Positions 53,662-63,054 are shown, numbered from the stretch's first letter. The stretch is DNA of 64,000 nt from Gloeobacter morelensis MG652769 (GCF_021018745.1 NZ_CP063845.1:2356001-2420000), one strand, 5' to 3'. Numbers and translations: made by a program. Notes: generated by a model from the letters alone, not told the origin.

Positions 53662-54681
53662 ATGTTGAACAACTTCTGGTATGGTCTGGCCCACGGCTCG
53701 GCCATCACATCGATACCCCGGCAGGTGGTGGTGATGGGCCGCCCACTGGTGCTCTACCGCACGGCCGGGGGCCGGGTCGTCGCCCTGGAGGACCGCTGCG
53801 CCCACCGCGATACCGCCCTTTCCGGCGGCTGGGTGGAGGGCAATTGCCTGCGCTGTCCGTACCACGGCTGGCGCTACGCGCCCGACGGGGCGTGCACGGA
53901 AATTCCGGCCAACCAACCGGGGGTGGCCATCTCGCGCCTTGCCAAAGTGGAGACATTCCCGGTGCAGGAGCGCCATGGCCTGGTGTGGGTGTTTTTGGGA
54001 GAGCTGCCCGAGGCCCAGCGCCCGGAACTGCCGCCGCTGCCGGAGTACGCGGCCCCCGGTTGGCGGGCGGTGCGCGGCGAATTCACCTGGAGTGGGCACT
54101 ACACGCGCGTCATCGCCAACACCGTAGATATGTCCCACGCCCCTTTTGTGCACGCCGCCGCCTTCGGCCGCAAAGAGGCGCCCCGCATCCAGACGTATCA
54201 TATCGAGTCGGAGCGCTGGCGCGGCAGTGCCTCCATCCAGTTCAAAACCAAACCGGCCTACTTCTTGAAGTTGGTGCTCGGCCAGACGCCCCCCGACGGC
54301 AGCATCACCTCCACCTTCCACCTGCCCAACGTCACCCAGGTCCACCACCGCTTCGGCCGTATCCAGTTCATTTTATTTTTGGTCCATGTGCCGGTGGACG
54401 ACCGCACCACCCACACCTGCTGGCTGCACCTGCGCAACTTCGTCACCCACGCCTGGGCGGACCCGTTTATGCACCGCGACGTCGTGCGCACCTTCCGCCA
54501 GGACGACAGCGTCGTGCGCCTGCAACCGCCCGGCCCGGTGCCTGAGCAGTTGGGCGCGGAGGTCCACGCCCCCTCCGACGGCCTGGAGGTAGCCTACCGC
54601 CGCCTGCGCCGGCTGTGCGGGCGGGTGGAGTGGGCTTCCCCGGCCCAGAACCCACGCATCACTGAAGGAGCTTCGCCATGA
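53662..54681 (+). CDS. Rieske non-haem iron oxygenase (VanA-like)
   Basis: 339 residues from ATG 53662 with AAGGGGAG 8 bases upstream. Rieske 2Fe-2S ligands C46-A-H48 and C65-PY-H68. The mononuclear iron site is in NTVDMSHAPFVH (Asp156, His159, His164). It resembles ring-cleaving/demethylating oxygenases such as vanillate demethylase; the substrate is unknown. An ATGA overlap couples it to a beta-rich protein of unknown function, and no reductase gene is adjacent. Confidence 0.9.
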   Translation: MLNNFWYGLAHGSAITSIPRQVVVMGRPLVLYRTAGGRVVALEDRCAHRDTALSGGWVEGNCLRCPYHGWRYAPDGACTEIPANQPGVAISRLAKVETFPVQERHGLVWVFLGELPEAQRPELPPLPEYAAPGWRAVRGEFTWSGHYTRVIANTVDMSHAPFVHAAAFGRKEAPRIQTYHIESERWRGSASIQFKTKPAYFLKLVLGQTPPDGSITSTFHLPNVTQVHHRFGRIQFILFLVHVPVDDRTTHTCWLHLRNFVTHAWADPFMHRDVVRTFRQDDSVVRLQPPGPVPEQLGAEVHAPSDGLEVAYRRLRRLCGRVEWASPAQNPRITEGASP

Positions 54682-55238
54682 CCGCACCCGTCCTGACGAC
54701 GGCCATCGCCATCCAGGAGCGCGCCGGGCTGGGGGCCGACGACGGCGTCGACTGGGCCGACCTGGGCACCCCCTACACGCGCCTGGAGAGCAGCTTCGTC
54801 GCGCGCTCGATCGCTGGCATGGCAGTGCAGGTCGAGGTGGCCGGGCACAAAGCCCCGCCTCTGGTGCTCGAAAGCTGCCCCGCCAACCACACCAACTTCG
54901 CCCTGGGGGAGATGGTGCTCTTCACGGGTCTGGAGCAAAACCCCGGCCCGATTGTCCTGGTGTTCTCAGAACCCGTCTGGGGGGCTGGAGCGCAGATCCA
55001 GCCGGACTATCCGGGCGCCTTTACCGGGGGGCTCGAAGCTTTCGATGCCCAGGACCGCCCGGTGGCCTCGGTGCGCCGCGCGGGGCTGAGCACTACCGCC
55101 TGTGACGGTTCGGCCATTTTCCTCGGCTTTCGTTGTGGGCCGGTGCCGGTGGTGCGGCTGGTGTTCGCCGTCGAGGCCGCGGGCGGTCCCTACGCGCTGG
55201 CCATCAACCGCCTCGACCTGCGGCGCGCGCAGGCGTAA
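54678..55238 (+). CDS. Hypothetical jelly-roll-like protein coupled to the Rieske oxygenase
   Basis: 186 residues, no signal peptide. The second half (GAGAQIQPDYPGAFTGGLEA, FDAQDRPVASVRRAGLS, GSAIFLGFRCGPVPVVRLVF) reads like the beta-sandwich of PEP-CTERM-type exported proteins but here without export signals. Four-base overlap with the oxygenase gene suggests shared function, such as a partner or substrate-binding subunit. Function unknown. Confidence 0.7.
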   Translation: MTAPVLTTAIAIQERAGLGADDGVDWADLGTPYTRLESSFVARSIAGMAVQVEVAGHKAPPLVLESCPANHTNFALGEMVLFTGLEQNPGPIVLVFSEPVWGAGAQIQPDYPGAFTGGLEAFDAQDRPVASVRRAGLSTTACDGSAIFLGFRCGPVPVVRLVFAVEAAGGPYALAINRLDLRRAQA

Positions 55239-55312
55239 ACCCGTCCGGCGGCGTGCGGCACTCCAGATTTAGCGTGCCGACAGGTACCATAAGCTAAGTC
55301 TGGATCGAGAGC

Positions 55313-57742
55313 ATGGAAACTTTCCTGCCGGCTCCCCTGCTGCGGCCCGCGGCCTGGGTGCAGGTGCTCGTCGACGCACCGGCCCGGGAACGCACCTACA
55401 CCTACCGACTGGCCGACGGCATGACCGCCGCCGGGGGCGATGTGGTGTGTGTACCCTTCGGCAGCCAACTGGTCGGGGGCATCGTACTGGATTGTCTCGA
55501 CCAATTGCCTGCGGGCCTCGATCCTGGGCGGCTCAAAACCGTCGAGTCGGTCGTCGGGACGGGACTGTTTGCGGCAGGCTTCTGGCCGCTGCTGGTGCGG
55601 GTGGCCGACTATTATCTGGTACCGCTGGCGCGGGTGCTCGAGACGGCTTTGCCGCCGGGCATCTTGAGCCGTGCCCGGCGGCGGGTGCGTCTTGTGGCCG
55701 ATGCCGCTCCGATGGCCCAGTGGGGGCTCAGTGCGGCCGCCAAAAGCGCGTTCGATTTTTTGCGCTCTCAGGCCCATGCGGATTTCAGCTGGCGCTTTTG
55801 TGTGCAGCGGCTGAGTGGGGGGGCGTCCTCCCTGAGAGAACTGCAGGCGCGAGGGTTGATCGAGAGTTACTACGTCTTCGGTGAGACAGCCCGGCCGCGC
55901 ACGCAGCAATTTGTCGTCCTCGCAGGGGCAAATGCAGATCTCTGCGGCCGTTCGGCGGCGGTGGTGCAGTGTTTGCGCCGGCTTGGGGGAGAGGTGAGCG
56001 TCGAGCAACTGCTCGCCGAAGCGCGCACGACCCGCGCGCTATTGCAGAAGTTGCACGCCGGGGGCCACGTGCGCATCTACGAGCGCCAGATTTTGCGGCT
56101 TGCCGCCCCGACGGCGTCCGCCGATGCGCCCAAGCCGCTCACCGACGCCCAGAAGCGGGTGCTGGAGCGCCTGCAGGGGGCGACTCCCGGTCCGGTGCTG
56201 CTCGAAGGGGTGACCGGTTCCGGCAAAACCGAGGTCTACCTGCAGGCGATTGCCCCGGTGCTGGCCCGCGGCGAGTCGGCCCTGGTGCTGGTGCCTGAAA
56301 TTGGCCTCACCCCGCAGTTGACCGACCGCTTCGCCGCCCGCTTCGGGGCAAGGGTGCGGGTCTACCACTCGGCCCTTTCGGAGGGCGAGCGCTTCGACTG
56401 CTGGCGGCAGATGCTCACAGGCGAAGCCCAGGTCGTCGTCGGCACCCGCTCGGCGGTTTTTGCGCCCCTGCCCAAGTTGGGGCTGATTGTGCTTGATGAG
56501 GAGCACGACGGCTCCTACAAGCAGGACCGCCCCGCCCCCTGCTACCACGCCCGGACCGTGGCGCTGTGGCGGGGCGAACTGGCCGGCTGCCCGGTGCTGT
56601 TGGGTTCGGCCACCCCGGATCTCGAAAGTTTCGATCGCGCCACCGCAGGCCGCTATCTGCACCTGGAGATGCCCGAGCGGGTGGCCGGGCGGCCTTTGCC
56701 CGCCGTCGAGGTGGTCGACATGCGCGAGGAACTGCACCGGGGCAACTTCTCTCCCTTTAGCGCCACGCTGCAGCGGGCGGTGGCTCAGATGCAGGCGGCG
56801 GGCCGCCAGGGCATCTTGTTCATCAACCGCCGCGGCTACAGCACTTTTGTGCTGTGCCGCAACTGCGGCGAGACGCTGCGCTGTCCCCACTGCGCCGTCT
56901 CGCTCACCTACCACCGCCTCGAAGCGGGCGACTATCTGCGCTGCCACTACTGCAACTACGGAGCCCCCCAGCCGCGCGCCTGTCCCCACTGCACCTCCCC
57001 CAACCTGCGCTACTTCGGGGCCGGCACCCAGCGCATCGCAGCCCAACTGGGCGAGCAATTTCCCACCTTGCGGGTGCTGCGCTTCGACCGCGACACCACC
57101 GCCCGCAAGGACGCCCACCGGCAGATTCTTGAGCAGTTCGGCCGCGGGGAGGCCGATATCCTGGTAGGCACCCAGATGCTCACCAAGGGCCTCGATCTAC
57201 CCCAGGTGACCCTGGTGGGGATCCTGGCCGCCGATGGGCTGCTCAATTTGCCGGATTTTCGAGCCAGTGAGCGGGCTTTTCAGCTGCTCACCCAGGTGGC
57301 CGGGCGCGCCGGGCGCGGCAGCGAACCCGGCCGGGTGATCCTCCAGACCTACGCCCCCGAACATCCAGTGGTCGCAGCTGCCAGCACCCACGATTTTCGC
57401 CGCTACGCCGCCGCCGAACTCACCCAGCGCCAGGCCCTGGGCTATCCACCTTTCGTCCAGCTAGTCGCCCTGCAACTGAGCGCAGCGGAGCAAGACAGCG
57501 TCATCGAGGCGGCCGAAGCCCTCGCTCGCCGCCTCGACGGCTCGGCGGATTTTGAAGGTCGGCTTTTGGGTCCGGCCCCCTGCACCGTCGAGCGGGTCGC
57601 AGGCCGCTACCGCTGGCAGCTGCTCATCAAAAATCTGAACGGTGAAGCAGGCCGCGCCAGCCTGCGGGCCTTGCTCGCCCAGTTTATGCCCTGCGCGGGA
57701 GTGACGGTGGCGGTGGACGTCGACCCGCTGCGGTTGCTCTAA
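55313..57742 (+). CDS. priA: Primosomal protein N' (replication restart helicase PriA)
   Basis: 809 residues. N-terminal 3'-DNA-binding and winged-helix domains (VQVLVDAPARERTYTYRLAD), helicase with Walker A LEGVTGSGKTEVYLQAI and DEEH box IVLDEEHDGSYKQDR, zinc fingers CRNCGETLRCPHC and CHYCNYGAPQPRACPHC, and GTQMLTKGLDLPQVTLVGIL. It loads the replicative helicase at stalled forks. The length is at the upper end of the family. Confidence 0.96.
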   Translation: METFLPAPLLRPAAWVQVLVDAPARERTYTYRLADGMTAAGGDVVCVPFGSQLVGGIVLDCLDQLPAGLDPGRLKTVESVVGTGLFAAGFWPLLVRVADYYLVPLARVLETALPPGILSRARRRVRLVADAAPMAQWGLSAAAKSAFDFLRSQAHADFSWRFCVQRLSGGASSLRELQARGLIESYYVFGETARPRTQQFVVLAGANADLCGRSAAVVQCLRRLGGEVSVEQLLAEARTTRALLQKLHAGGHVRIYERQILRLAAPTASADAPKPLTDAQKRVLERLQGATPGPVLLEGVTGSGKTEVYLQAIAPVLARGESALVLVPEIGLTPQLTDRFAARFGARVRVYHSALSEGERFDCWRQMLTGEAQVVVGTRSAVFAPLPKLGLIVLDEEHDGSYKQDRPAPCYHARTVALWRGELAGCPVLLGSATPDLESFDRATAGRYLHLEMPERVAGRPLPAVEVVDMREELHRGNFSPFSATLQRAVAQMQAAGRQGILFINRRGYSTFVLCRNCGETLRCPHCAVSLTYHRLEAGDYLRCHYCNYGAPQPRACPHCTSPNLRYFGAGTQRIAAQLGEQFPTLRVLRFDRDTTARKDAHRQILEQFGRGEADILVGTQMLTKGLDLPQVTLVGILAADGLLNLPDFRASERAFQLLTQVAGRAGRGSEPGRVILQTYAPEHPVVAAASTHDFRRYAAAELTQRQALGYPPFVQLVALQLSAAEQDSVIEAAEALARRLDGSADFEGRLLGPAPCTVERVAGRYRWQLLIKNLNGEAGRASLRALLAQFMPCAGVTVAVDVDPLRLL

Positions 57743-57746
57743 AGAC

Positions 57747-57782
57747 AAAAAAAGTGAGGCCGACCGCCAGGGATAGCCTCAC
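57747..57782 (-). terminator. Intrinsic terminator of the 57952-58509 gene
   Basis: Minus-strand stem GTGAGGC (57776-57782) / GCCTCAC (57754-57760), followed by TTTTTTT (57747-57753). It sits 170 bases after the stop codon. A second inverted repeat, CTTCAGGTT / AACCTGAAG (57843-57851 and 57875-57883), lies in the 3' region before it. Confidence 0.75.
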
Positions 57783-57951
57783 CCGCTCCTTTCAGCACCG
57801 GAAGCCCGGCTTGCCGTCTGCCGGGACAAGCTTGTACATAGGCTTCAGGTTCCAGGGAGCGCATCTCTCCCCGAAACCTGAAGTGGCGCTTGGAAACGAT
57901 CCAACACTGGCCGCGGGGCGGGCTAGACCTGCACCCCGCAGCACGCAGGCT

Positions 57952-58509
57952 TTAGCGGCAGGCCACGCCGGAGACCACCGCAGGGGTGCCGGCGTAGGGC
58001 GTGGAGTCGGAGTAGGGCTCAGAGGCGCGCGGGCCGCTCTCGTCGTTGTCCGGGTTGAAGCGCGGGTTGTCGATGCAGGGCTGCTGCTTACCGGGCGAGA
58101 AGATGATGCTGCCGCTGGTGGCCAGTTCGTCGAGCTCGGCGGTTCTGGTGTCCTGCTTGGGCTGGGCGGCCTGGGCGACCGGCTCGGCGGCGATGGTGTT
58201 GCCCAGGAACTGGGCCTTGGCAGGCTCGGCCTCAGCCACTGCGGCGGCCGGGGCGCTCGCGACCGGCTTGGCCTGACTGGCTTTCACCTGCTTCTGCAAA
58301 TCGACAACTTCGGCGATTGTGCGGCCGGGGATGTGGGTGCGCACACTCTTGTCGCGCACATAGCTGTTGGCGCGCTCCCACAGCTCGGCCGGACGGCTCT
58401 GACCGGAGGCAAAGACGATGCTGCCGCCGCCGGCGACTTCCCCGGCCAAGGCGGCCGTCGGGGCAACCAGGGCGATACCCAACAAAGCACTGACGAACAA
58501 GCGGTTCAT
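57952..58509 (-). CDS. Exported protein with twin GSI(V/I)F motifs
   Basis: 185 residues, signal peptide ending APTAALA. Two near repeats, AGGGSIVFASGQSRPAELWE and ATSGSIIFSPGKQQPCIDNP, flank an Ala/Pro/Gln-rich linker; the C-terminus has two cysteines (one in each of PCIDN and VACR). Not a recognised family. It is transcribed away from the two-component system, with 11-base phased GTGA repeats 74-100 bases upstream, so it may belong to that regulon. Confidence 0.65.
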   Translation of the reverse strand: MNRLFVSALLGIALVAPTAALAGEVAGGGSIVFASGQSRPAELWERANSYVRDKSVRTHIPGRTIAEVVDLQKQVKASQAKPVASAPAAAVAEAEPAKAQFLGNTIAAEPVAQAAQPKQDTRTAELDELATSGSIIFSPGKQQPCIDNPRFNPDNDESGPRASEPYSDSTPYAGTPAVVSGVACR

Positions 58510-58582
58510 GGCGGTCTCCTGAAAGTTTCGTGACCCTGCACTGCGTTCCCTGCAGGCTTAATGATGAGTTTCGCGACCTTTT

Positions 58583-58608
58583 GTGAAGCGTTCGTTAAAC
58601 AAAAGTGA
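58583..58608. promoter_or_regulatory. Phased direct repeats, cluster I
   Basis: GTGA at 58583, GTTA at 58594 and GTGA at 58605 (11-base steps). OmpR-family regulators bind such tandem half-sites. They lie upstream of the minus-strand repeat-protein gene. Confidence 0.45.
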
Positions 58609-58713
58609 GAGATGTCTCATGCGGGAAACAACCATGCACAAGGCGAACCCCCCGGCGGGATCCCGAAAATCTTTGCCCTTGCGTCGCCAGCGCCCGGACG
58701 CTGGGATCATGCT

Positions 58714-58749
58714 GTGAAGGCCCGTGAGACGCTCGTGAAAACCTTATGA
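58714..58749. promoter_or_regulatory. Phased direct repeats, cluster II
   Basis: GTGA at 58714, 58724 and 58735, and ATGA at 58746 (10, 11, 11-base steps), about 165 bases upstream of the sensor kinase start. The rest of the 58510-58913 gap is AT-rich and holds no gene I can support. Confidence 0.45.
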
Positions 58750-58913
58750 GAAGGCTCTAATTCTGTAAAGAAATGATCTGGATTATCATCAAAATTAAAG
58801 AGAGAGATTGACTTCGATACATGCCGCCTGGCGCGTGCAGGCCCGTCGGGTTTTGCCCTGGGCACAGGCGGAGCTGCCTCCTCAGCAAATCGGCGTTACA
58901 TAGAGAGAGTACC

Positions 58914-60440
58914 GTGGGCGCAGGGCGTTTTTCAGCTTGGGACAAGCAATTGAACCCATCCGTCGCACGGCTCTGGCGGCGAACCTTCGGGGGGGTGCGC
59001 ACGCGCATCCTCGCCTGGTACGTGCTGCTGATTGCCCTGTGCGGAGTGACCTCGGTCCTGGCGGTGCGTGAGATTCTGTTTATGCAATTGCAGGAACGGC
59101 TGGAGACCTCGCTGGTGCGTGAGGTGCGGCTCTTTCAGCTTTTGAGTGCCGAGGAGCCGGTTGTTCAGGAGCAGCCGATGCGCGAACGCGCCGCCCACAT
59201 CTTCGATCGTTTTTTTTACCGCTACGTCCCGCACGACAACGAGTTCATGCTCGCCTACATCGACGGCGAACTCTACCGAACGATGCCCCAGAAGCTCGAC
59301 GGCACCATGCGCGCCAACGGCAAGCTCACCTCCCGCTGGTCCCATTTGCGTACGCCGGAGCGCGACGAGCGCATAGGCTCGAGCGGCGAGAAGTTTTTGT
59401 ACATCGCCGAGCCGTTGCGCCTGGGCGGCGAGCCGCGCGGACTGTTGGTGGCGGCTTATTGTGTCTCCTGCGAGCGCCGCGAGGTGGAGCGCTCGGTGAT
59501 CGTGGTGGCCCAGGTCTTTATCGGGGCGACGCTGCTCGCTTCGCTATTGGCCTGGATCGCCGCCGGCCGGGTGCTGGCGCCCCTCAGGCTGCTTGCTGAG
59601 ACGGCCCGCTCGATTGGCGAATCGGACCTGACCCGGCGCATTCCGGCGGGTGACCGCGGCGAGTTGGGCGAACTGGCCGCCACCTTCAACCAGATGCTCG
59701 ATCGGCTGGAGGCGGCCTTCGCGAGCCAGCGCAACTTCATCAGCGATGCAGGCCACGAACTGCGCACACCGATTACGATCGTCCGGGGTCACCTGGAGTT
59801 GTTGGGAGACGACCCCGACGAGCGGGCCGAGACGATGGCGATCGTTTACGACGAACTTGATCGCATGAACCGCTTTGTCGACGACCTGCTGCTTTTAGCC
59901 AGGGCCGAGCGACCGGACTTTTTGTTCTTTGAGCTGTTCGATGTCGGCGAACTGACCGACGAACTGTACGCCAAGGCCCGCGCCCTCGCCCCGCGCGAGT
60001 GGTCCATCGAGGCGCGCGGCAGCGGCCGGATGGTCGCCGATCGCCAGCGGCTGACCCAGGCGGTGATCAATCTGGCCCAAAACGCCGTGCAGCACACTGG
60101 CCCGGGTGATCGCATCGCCATCGGTTCGGCCCTGCGGGGGGCATGGGTGTATCTGTGGGTGAGCGACTGCGGGCCGGGCATTGCGCCGGAAGATCAGCGG
60201 CGCATCTTCGAGCGCTTCGAGCGCGGCAGCCATAGCCGCTACGAGGGCAGCGGCCTGGGACTTGCCATCGTGCAGGCGATCGCCACCACCCACGGCGGCA
60301 GCATCCAACTGACGAGCACACCGGGTGCAGGGGCGACCTTTACGCTGGTGCTGCCCCTCGACCCGCCCCAGGAACTGCAATTGCACAATCAACTCACAGG
60401 TCAGAGCTGCTCGACGGTGCTCTCGGTCTATTCGCACTGA
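58914..60440 (+). CDS. Sensor histidine kinase
   Basis: 508 residues from GTG 58914 after AGAGAG (a longer frame from 58821 is unconserved). Two membrane helices (ILAWYVLLIALCGVTSVLAV; VIVVAQVFIGATLLASLLAW) flank a 140-residue periplasmic sensor with a Cys pair (YCVSCERR). HAMP (APLRLLAETARSIGESDLTR), HisKA with His281 (SDAGHELRTPITIVRGHL) and HATPase (GSGLGLAIVQAIATTHGG) follow. Its response regulator begins 24 bases downstream. Confidence 0.93.
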   Translation: MGAGRFSAWDKQLNPSVARLWRRTFGGVRTRILAWYVLLIALCGVTSVLAVREILFMQLQERLETSLVREVRLFQLLSAEEPVVQEQPMRERAAHIFDRFFYRYVPHDNEFMLAYIDGELYRTMPQKLDGTMRANGKLTSRWSHLRTPERDERIGSSGEKFLYIAEPLRLGGEPRGLLVAAYCVSCERREVERSVIVVAQVFIGATLLASLLAWIAAGRVLAPLRLLAETARSIGESDLTRRIPAGDRGELGELAATFNQMLDRLEAAFASQRNFISDAGHELRTPITIVRGHLELLGDDPDERAETMAIVYDELDRMNRFVDDLLLLARAERPDFLFFELFDVGELTDELYAKARALAPREWSIEARGSGRMVADRQRLTQAVINLAQNAVQHTGPGDRIAIGSALRGAWVYLWVSDCGPGIAPEDQRRIFERFERGSHSRYEGSGLGLAIVQAIATTHGGSIQLTSTPGAGATFTLVLPLDPPQELQLHNQLTGQSCSTVLSVYSH

Positions 60441-60464
60441 ACTCCCTCAAATTTGGAGAACGCC

Positions 60465-61133
60465 ATGAACCGGATTTTGATTGCCGAGGACGAGACGCGC
60501 ATTGCCGCATTTCTAGAAAAAGGTCTGCGCGCCAACGGCTACACCACCATCGTCGTGCGCAACGGCATCGAAGCGGCCCAGATGGCCTCCTGCGACGACT
60601 TTGACCTGATGATTCTCGATCTGGGGCTACCGGGTAAAGAAGGACTCGTGGTGCTCGAGGAGATGCGTGGCCGCGGCGAGCGGCTGCCGGTGATTATCCT
60701 GACCGCCCGCGACGACATTGCCGATAAAGTGGCGGGCCTCGAATCGGGGGCGGACGATTATGTGACCAAACCCTTTCGCTTTGAAGAATTGCTCGCCCGC
60801 GTGCGCGCCCGCCTGCGCGACACCGGCAACGGCCGCACCCAGGAGCAGCTGGTCTTGCGCTCGGGAGAAATCAGCCTCGATCTGCGCACGCGCAAGGTGA
60901 GCGCCGGGGGGCGTACCGTCGAGTTGTCGGCGCGCGAATTTACGCTGGCAGAGACGTTTTTGCGCCACCCGGGCCAGGTGATGAGCCGCGAGCATCTGTT
61001 GAGCCGCGTCTGGGGCTACGACTACGATCCGGGCTCCAACATCGTCGATGTCTACGTGGGTTATTTGCGCCGCAAGCTCAACACCGACCGCATCGAGACG
61101 GTGCGCGGCATGGGCTACCGCCTGCGCACCTGA
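60465..61133 (+). CDS. OmpR-family response regulator
   Basis: 222 residues from ATG 60465. Receiver with Asp52 (MILDLGLPGKEG), acidic pair in AEDETR, Thr in ILTARDD and Lys in YVTKPF; winged-helix output (GRTVELSAREFTLAETFLRH, GSNIVDVYVGYLRRKL). Partner of the upstream kinase; likely binds the phased GTGA-type repeats nearby, which is inference. It precedes the exporter genes by about 100 bases. Confidence 0.95.
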   Translation: MNRILIAEDETRIAAFLEKGLRANGYTTIVVRNGIEAAQMASCDDFDLMILDLGLPGKEGLVVLEEMRGRGERLPVIILTARDDIADKVAGLESGADDYVTKPFRFEELLARVRARLRDTGNGRTQEQLVLRSGEISLDLRTRKVSAGGRTVELSAREFTLAETFLRHPGQVMSREHLLSRVWGYDYDPGSNIVDVYVGYLRRKLNTDRIETVRGMGYRLRT

Positions 61134-61145
61134 GGGGCGAGCGGA

Positions 61146-61171
61146 TGTGAACTTTCTCATGGTTCGCTCAT
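61146..61171. promoter_or_regulatory. Phased CTCAT (ATGAG) repeats before the exporter
   Basis: CTCAT at 61156-61160 and 61167-61171 (11-base step), with GTGAA at 61147 nearby. On the other strand they read ATGAG, matching the ATGAGAAG of cluster II. Possibly the operator of the exporter genes. Confidence 0.35.
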
Positions 61172-61236
61172 CGCTACTTTACAAAGATTTTTGAAGATCG
61201 ATCTCAGGAGAACCTCTCAGCCCTGGAGACCGCCCG

Positions 61237-63054
61237 ATGTCATTGCTCAAAACACTGCCGCTCATCGTTCCGCCCACCCAGGGTCCCTCTTCGGAGTTTT
61301 TGCACGAGGAGGCCGAGAACAACCTCAGTCCTTACGGCAAGCTAGTCAGGCTGTTGCGCGAGGACTGGCGGGATCTGGTGGCGCTGGGCGCCTACACGGT
61401 CATGGTCGGGCTGTTGTCGCTGGTGGTGCCGCTTGCGGCCTCCGCCCTGGTCAACACCATTGCCACGGGCGTCTATATGCAGCCGCTGGTCATTCTGACG
61501 CTACTGGTGCTCGGATGTTTGACCTTTGCCGGGGTGCTGCAGCTGATGCAGTTGGTGCTCGCTGAGCGTCTGCAGCAGCGCATCTTTGCGCGCATTGCCC
61601 TCAGGCTGGCTGTGCGGTTGCCGTTTATCCGCCAGTCGGCGTTGCTCAACGAGTATGCGCCGCAGCTGGTCAACCGCTTCTTCGACGTGGTCACCGCCCA
61701 GAAGACCCTGGCAAAGATGCTGCTCACGGTGCCCTCGGCGCTGTTGTCGATCCTGGTGGGTCTGGTGCTGATGGCCATCTACAGTCCCTACCTGCTGGCG
61801 TTCGATCTGTTTTTGATCTTGTTTATCGTGCTGGTCTGGGCGGGGCTGGGGAACGGCGGTCTGGAGACAAGCATCAAAGAATCTTCCAAAAAGTACCGCG
61901 TAGCTGAGTGGCTCGAAGAATTGGGCCGCTGCCAGACCGGTTTCAAGATGAGCGGGGTACCTGCCTTCCCGATCGAGCGCACCGACGCGCTGGTGCTCGA
62001 ATACATCAAGGCGCGCCGGCTGCACTTTCGGGTGCTCTTTCGCCAGGCGGTAGGCAATTATCTGTTTCGCGCGGCGGCCAACGCCGGTATCCTCGCCATC
62101 GGCGGCTGGCTGGTCATCAACGGCCAGCTCACCCTGGGCCAATTGGTGGCGGCCGAACTGATCGTGCTCACGGTGCTCGCGGCCCTCGACAAGCTCATCC
62201 GCAGCCTCGAAGAACTCTACGACCTGCTGACCAGCCTCGAAAAGCTCAGCCAGGCCACCGAATTGCCCATCGAGCGCCAGGGCGGCAAGCCGATGTTGCG
62301 CTCGCACCGTGGGGCAAGCGTCACCTGCCGCAACGTGCGCTTTGCCTACCGCCCCGGCATGGAGGTCTTAAACGGTCTCAATTTGAGCCTCAGACCCGGC
62401 GAACGGGTGAGCCTGGTGGGCACCAGCGGTGCGGGCAAATCGACCTTGAGCGCCCTGTTGTGCGGACTGCTCGAACCGAACCACGGCACGGTGGCCATCA
62501 ACAGCGTCGAGGTGCGCGACGCCAACCTCCACGACCTGCGCCAGGTGGTGGGACTGGTGAGCGACACCAACGACGAAGTGTTCGAGGGCACCATCGAGCA
62601 GAATATTCTGCTGGGCCGCACCGATACGCCCTACGAAGATCTCGTGTTGGCTCTGGAAGTCTCACAGTTGGCCGACGAGCTGGCTACACTGCCTGACGGT
62701 CTCAAGACGATGCTGGTCAGCGAAGGGCGCAACCTCTCCCGCGGCCAGGTGCAGCGGATCTTGATTGCCCGCGCCCTGGTCGCCCAGCCGCAGCTGTTGA
62801 TCCTCGACGAGGCCTTTACCGGCATCGACGAAAAGGACAAACTTGCCATCCTCGACAACATCTACAGCGGCGAGCACAACTGGACCATCCTCAATATCTC
62901 CCACGACCCGGAGGTGGTGATGCGCTCGGACATCGTGCATGTGCTCGCCGACGGCCGCATCGTGGAGACCGGTTCCCCTCCGGAGATGGCCGCTCGGCCC
63001 GCAGGCCGCTTTGCTGTGCTCTTTCCCAGCCTGCGCGCCGAACTGGCCGCGTAA
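61237..63054 (+). CDS. ABC exporter (fused permease/ATPase), type I secretion-like
   Basis: 605 residues. Six-helix exporter domain (LVALGAYTVMVGLLSLVVPL onward), then an ATPase: Walker A LVGTSGAGKSTLSALL, signature NLSRGQVQRILIARAL (SRGQ rather than SGGQ), Walker B LLILDEAFTGID and H-loop NISHDPEVV. The N-terminal 50 residues lack the Cys/His of a C39 peptidase domain. An HlyD-type adaptor follows 54 bases later, so it probably exports a protein, peptide or lipid cargo. Probably controlled by the upstream two-component system. Confidence 0.92.
   Translation: MSLLKTLPLIVPPTQGPSSEFLHEEAENNLSPYGKLVRLLREDWRDLVALGAYTVMVGLLSLVVPLAASALVNTIATGVYMQPLVILTLLVLGCLTFAGVLQLMQLVLAERLQQRIFARIALRLAVRLPFIRQSALLNEYAPQLVNRFFDVVTAQKTLAKMLLTVPSALLSILVGLVLMAIYSPYLLAFDLFLILFIVLVWAGLGNGGLETSIKESSKKYRVAEWLEELGRCQTGFKMSGVPAFPIERTDALVLEYIKARRLHFRVLFRQAVGNYLFRAAANAGILAIGGWLVINGQLTLGQLVAAELIVLTVLAALDKLIRSLEELYDLLTSLEKLSQATELPIERQGGKPMLRSHRGASVTCRNVRFAYRPGMEVLNGLNLSLRPGERVSLVGTSGAGKSTLSALLCGLLEPNHGTVAINSVEVRDANLHDLRQVVGLVSDTNDEVFEGTIEQNILLGRTDTPYEDLVLALEVSQLADELATLPDGLKTMLVSEGRNLSRGQVQRILIARALVAQPQLLILDEAFTGIDEKDKLAILDNIYSGEHNWTILNISHDPEVVMRSDIVHVLADGRIVETGSPPEMAARPAGRFAVLFPSLRAELAA

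Noticed and set aside
61237-61400. C39 peptidase domain on the ABC exporter
   Set aside because: The N-terminal segment is about 50 residues with no Cys/His catalytic pair, so leader cleavage by this transporter is not supported.
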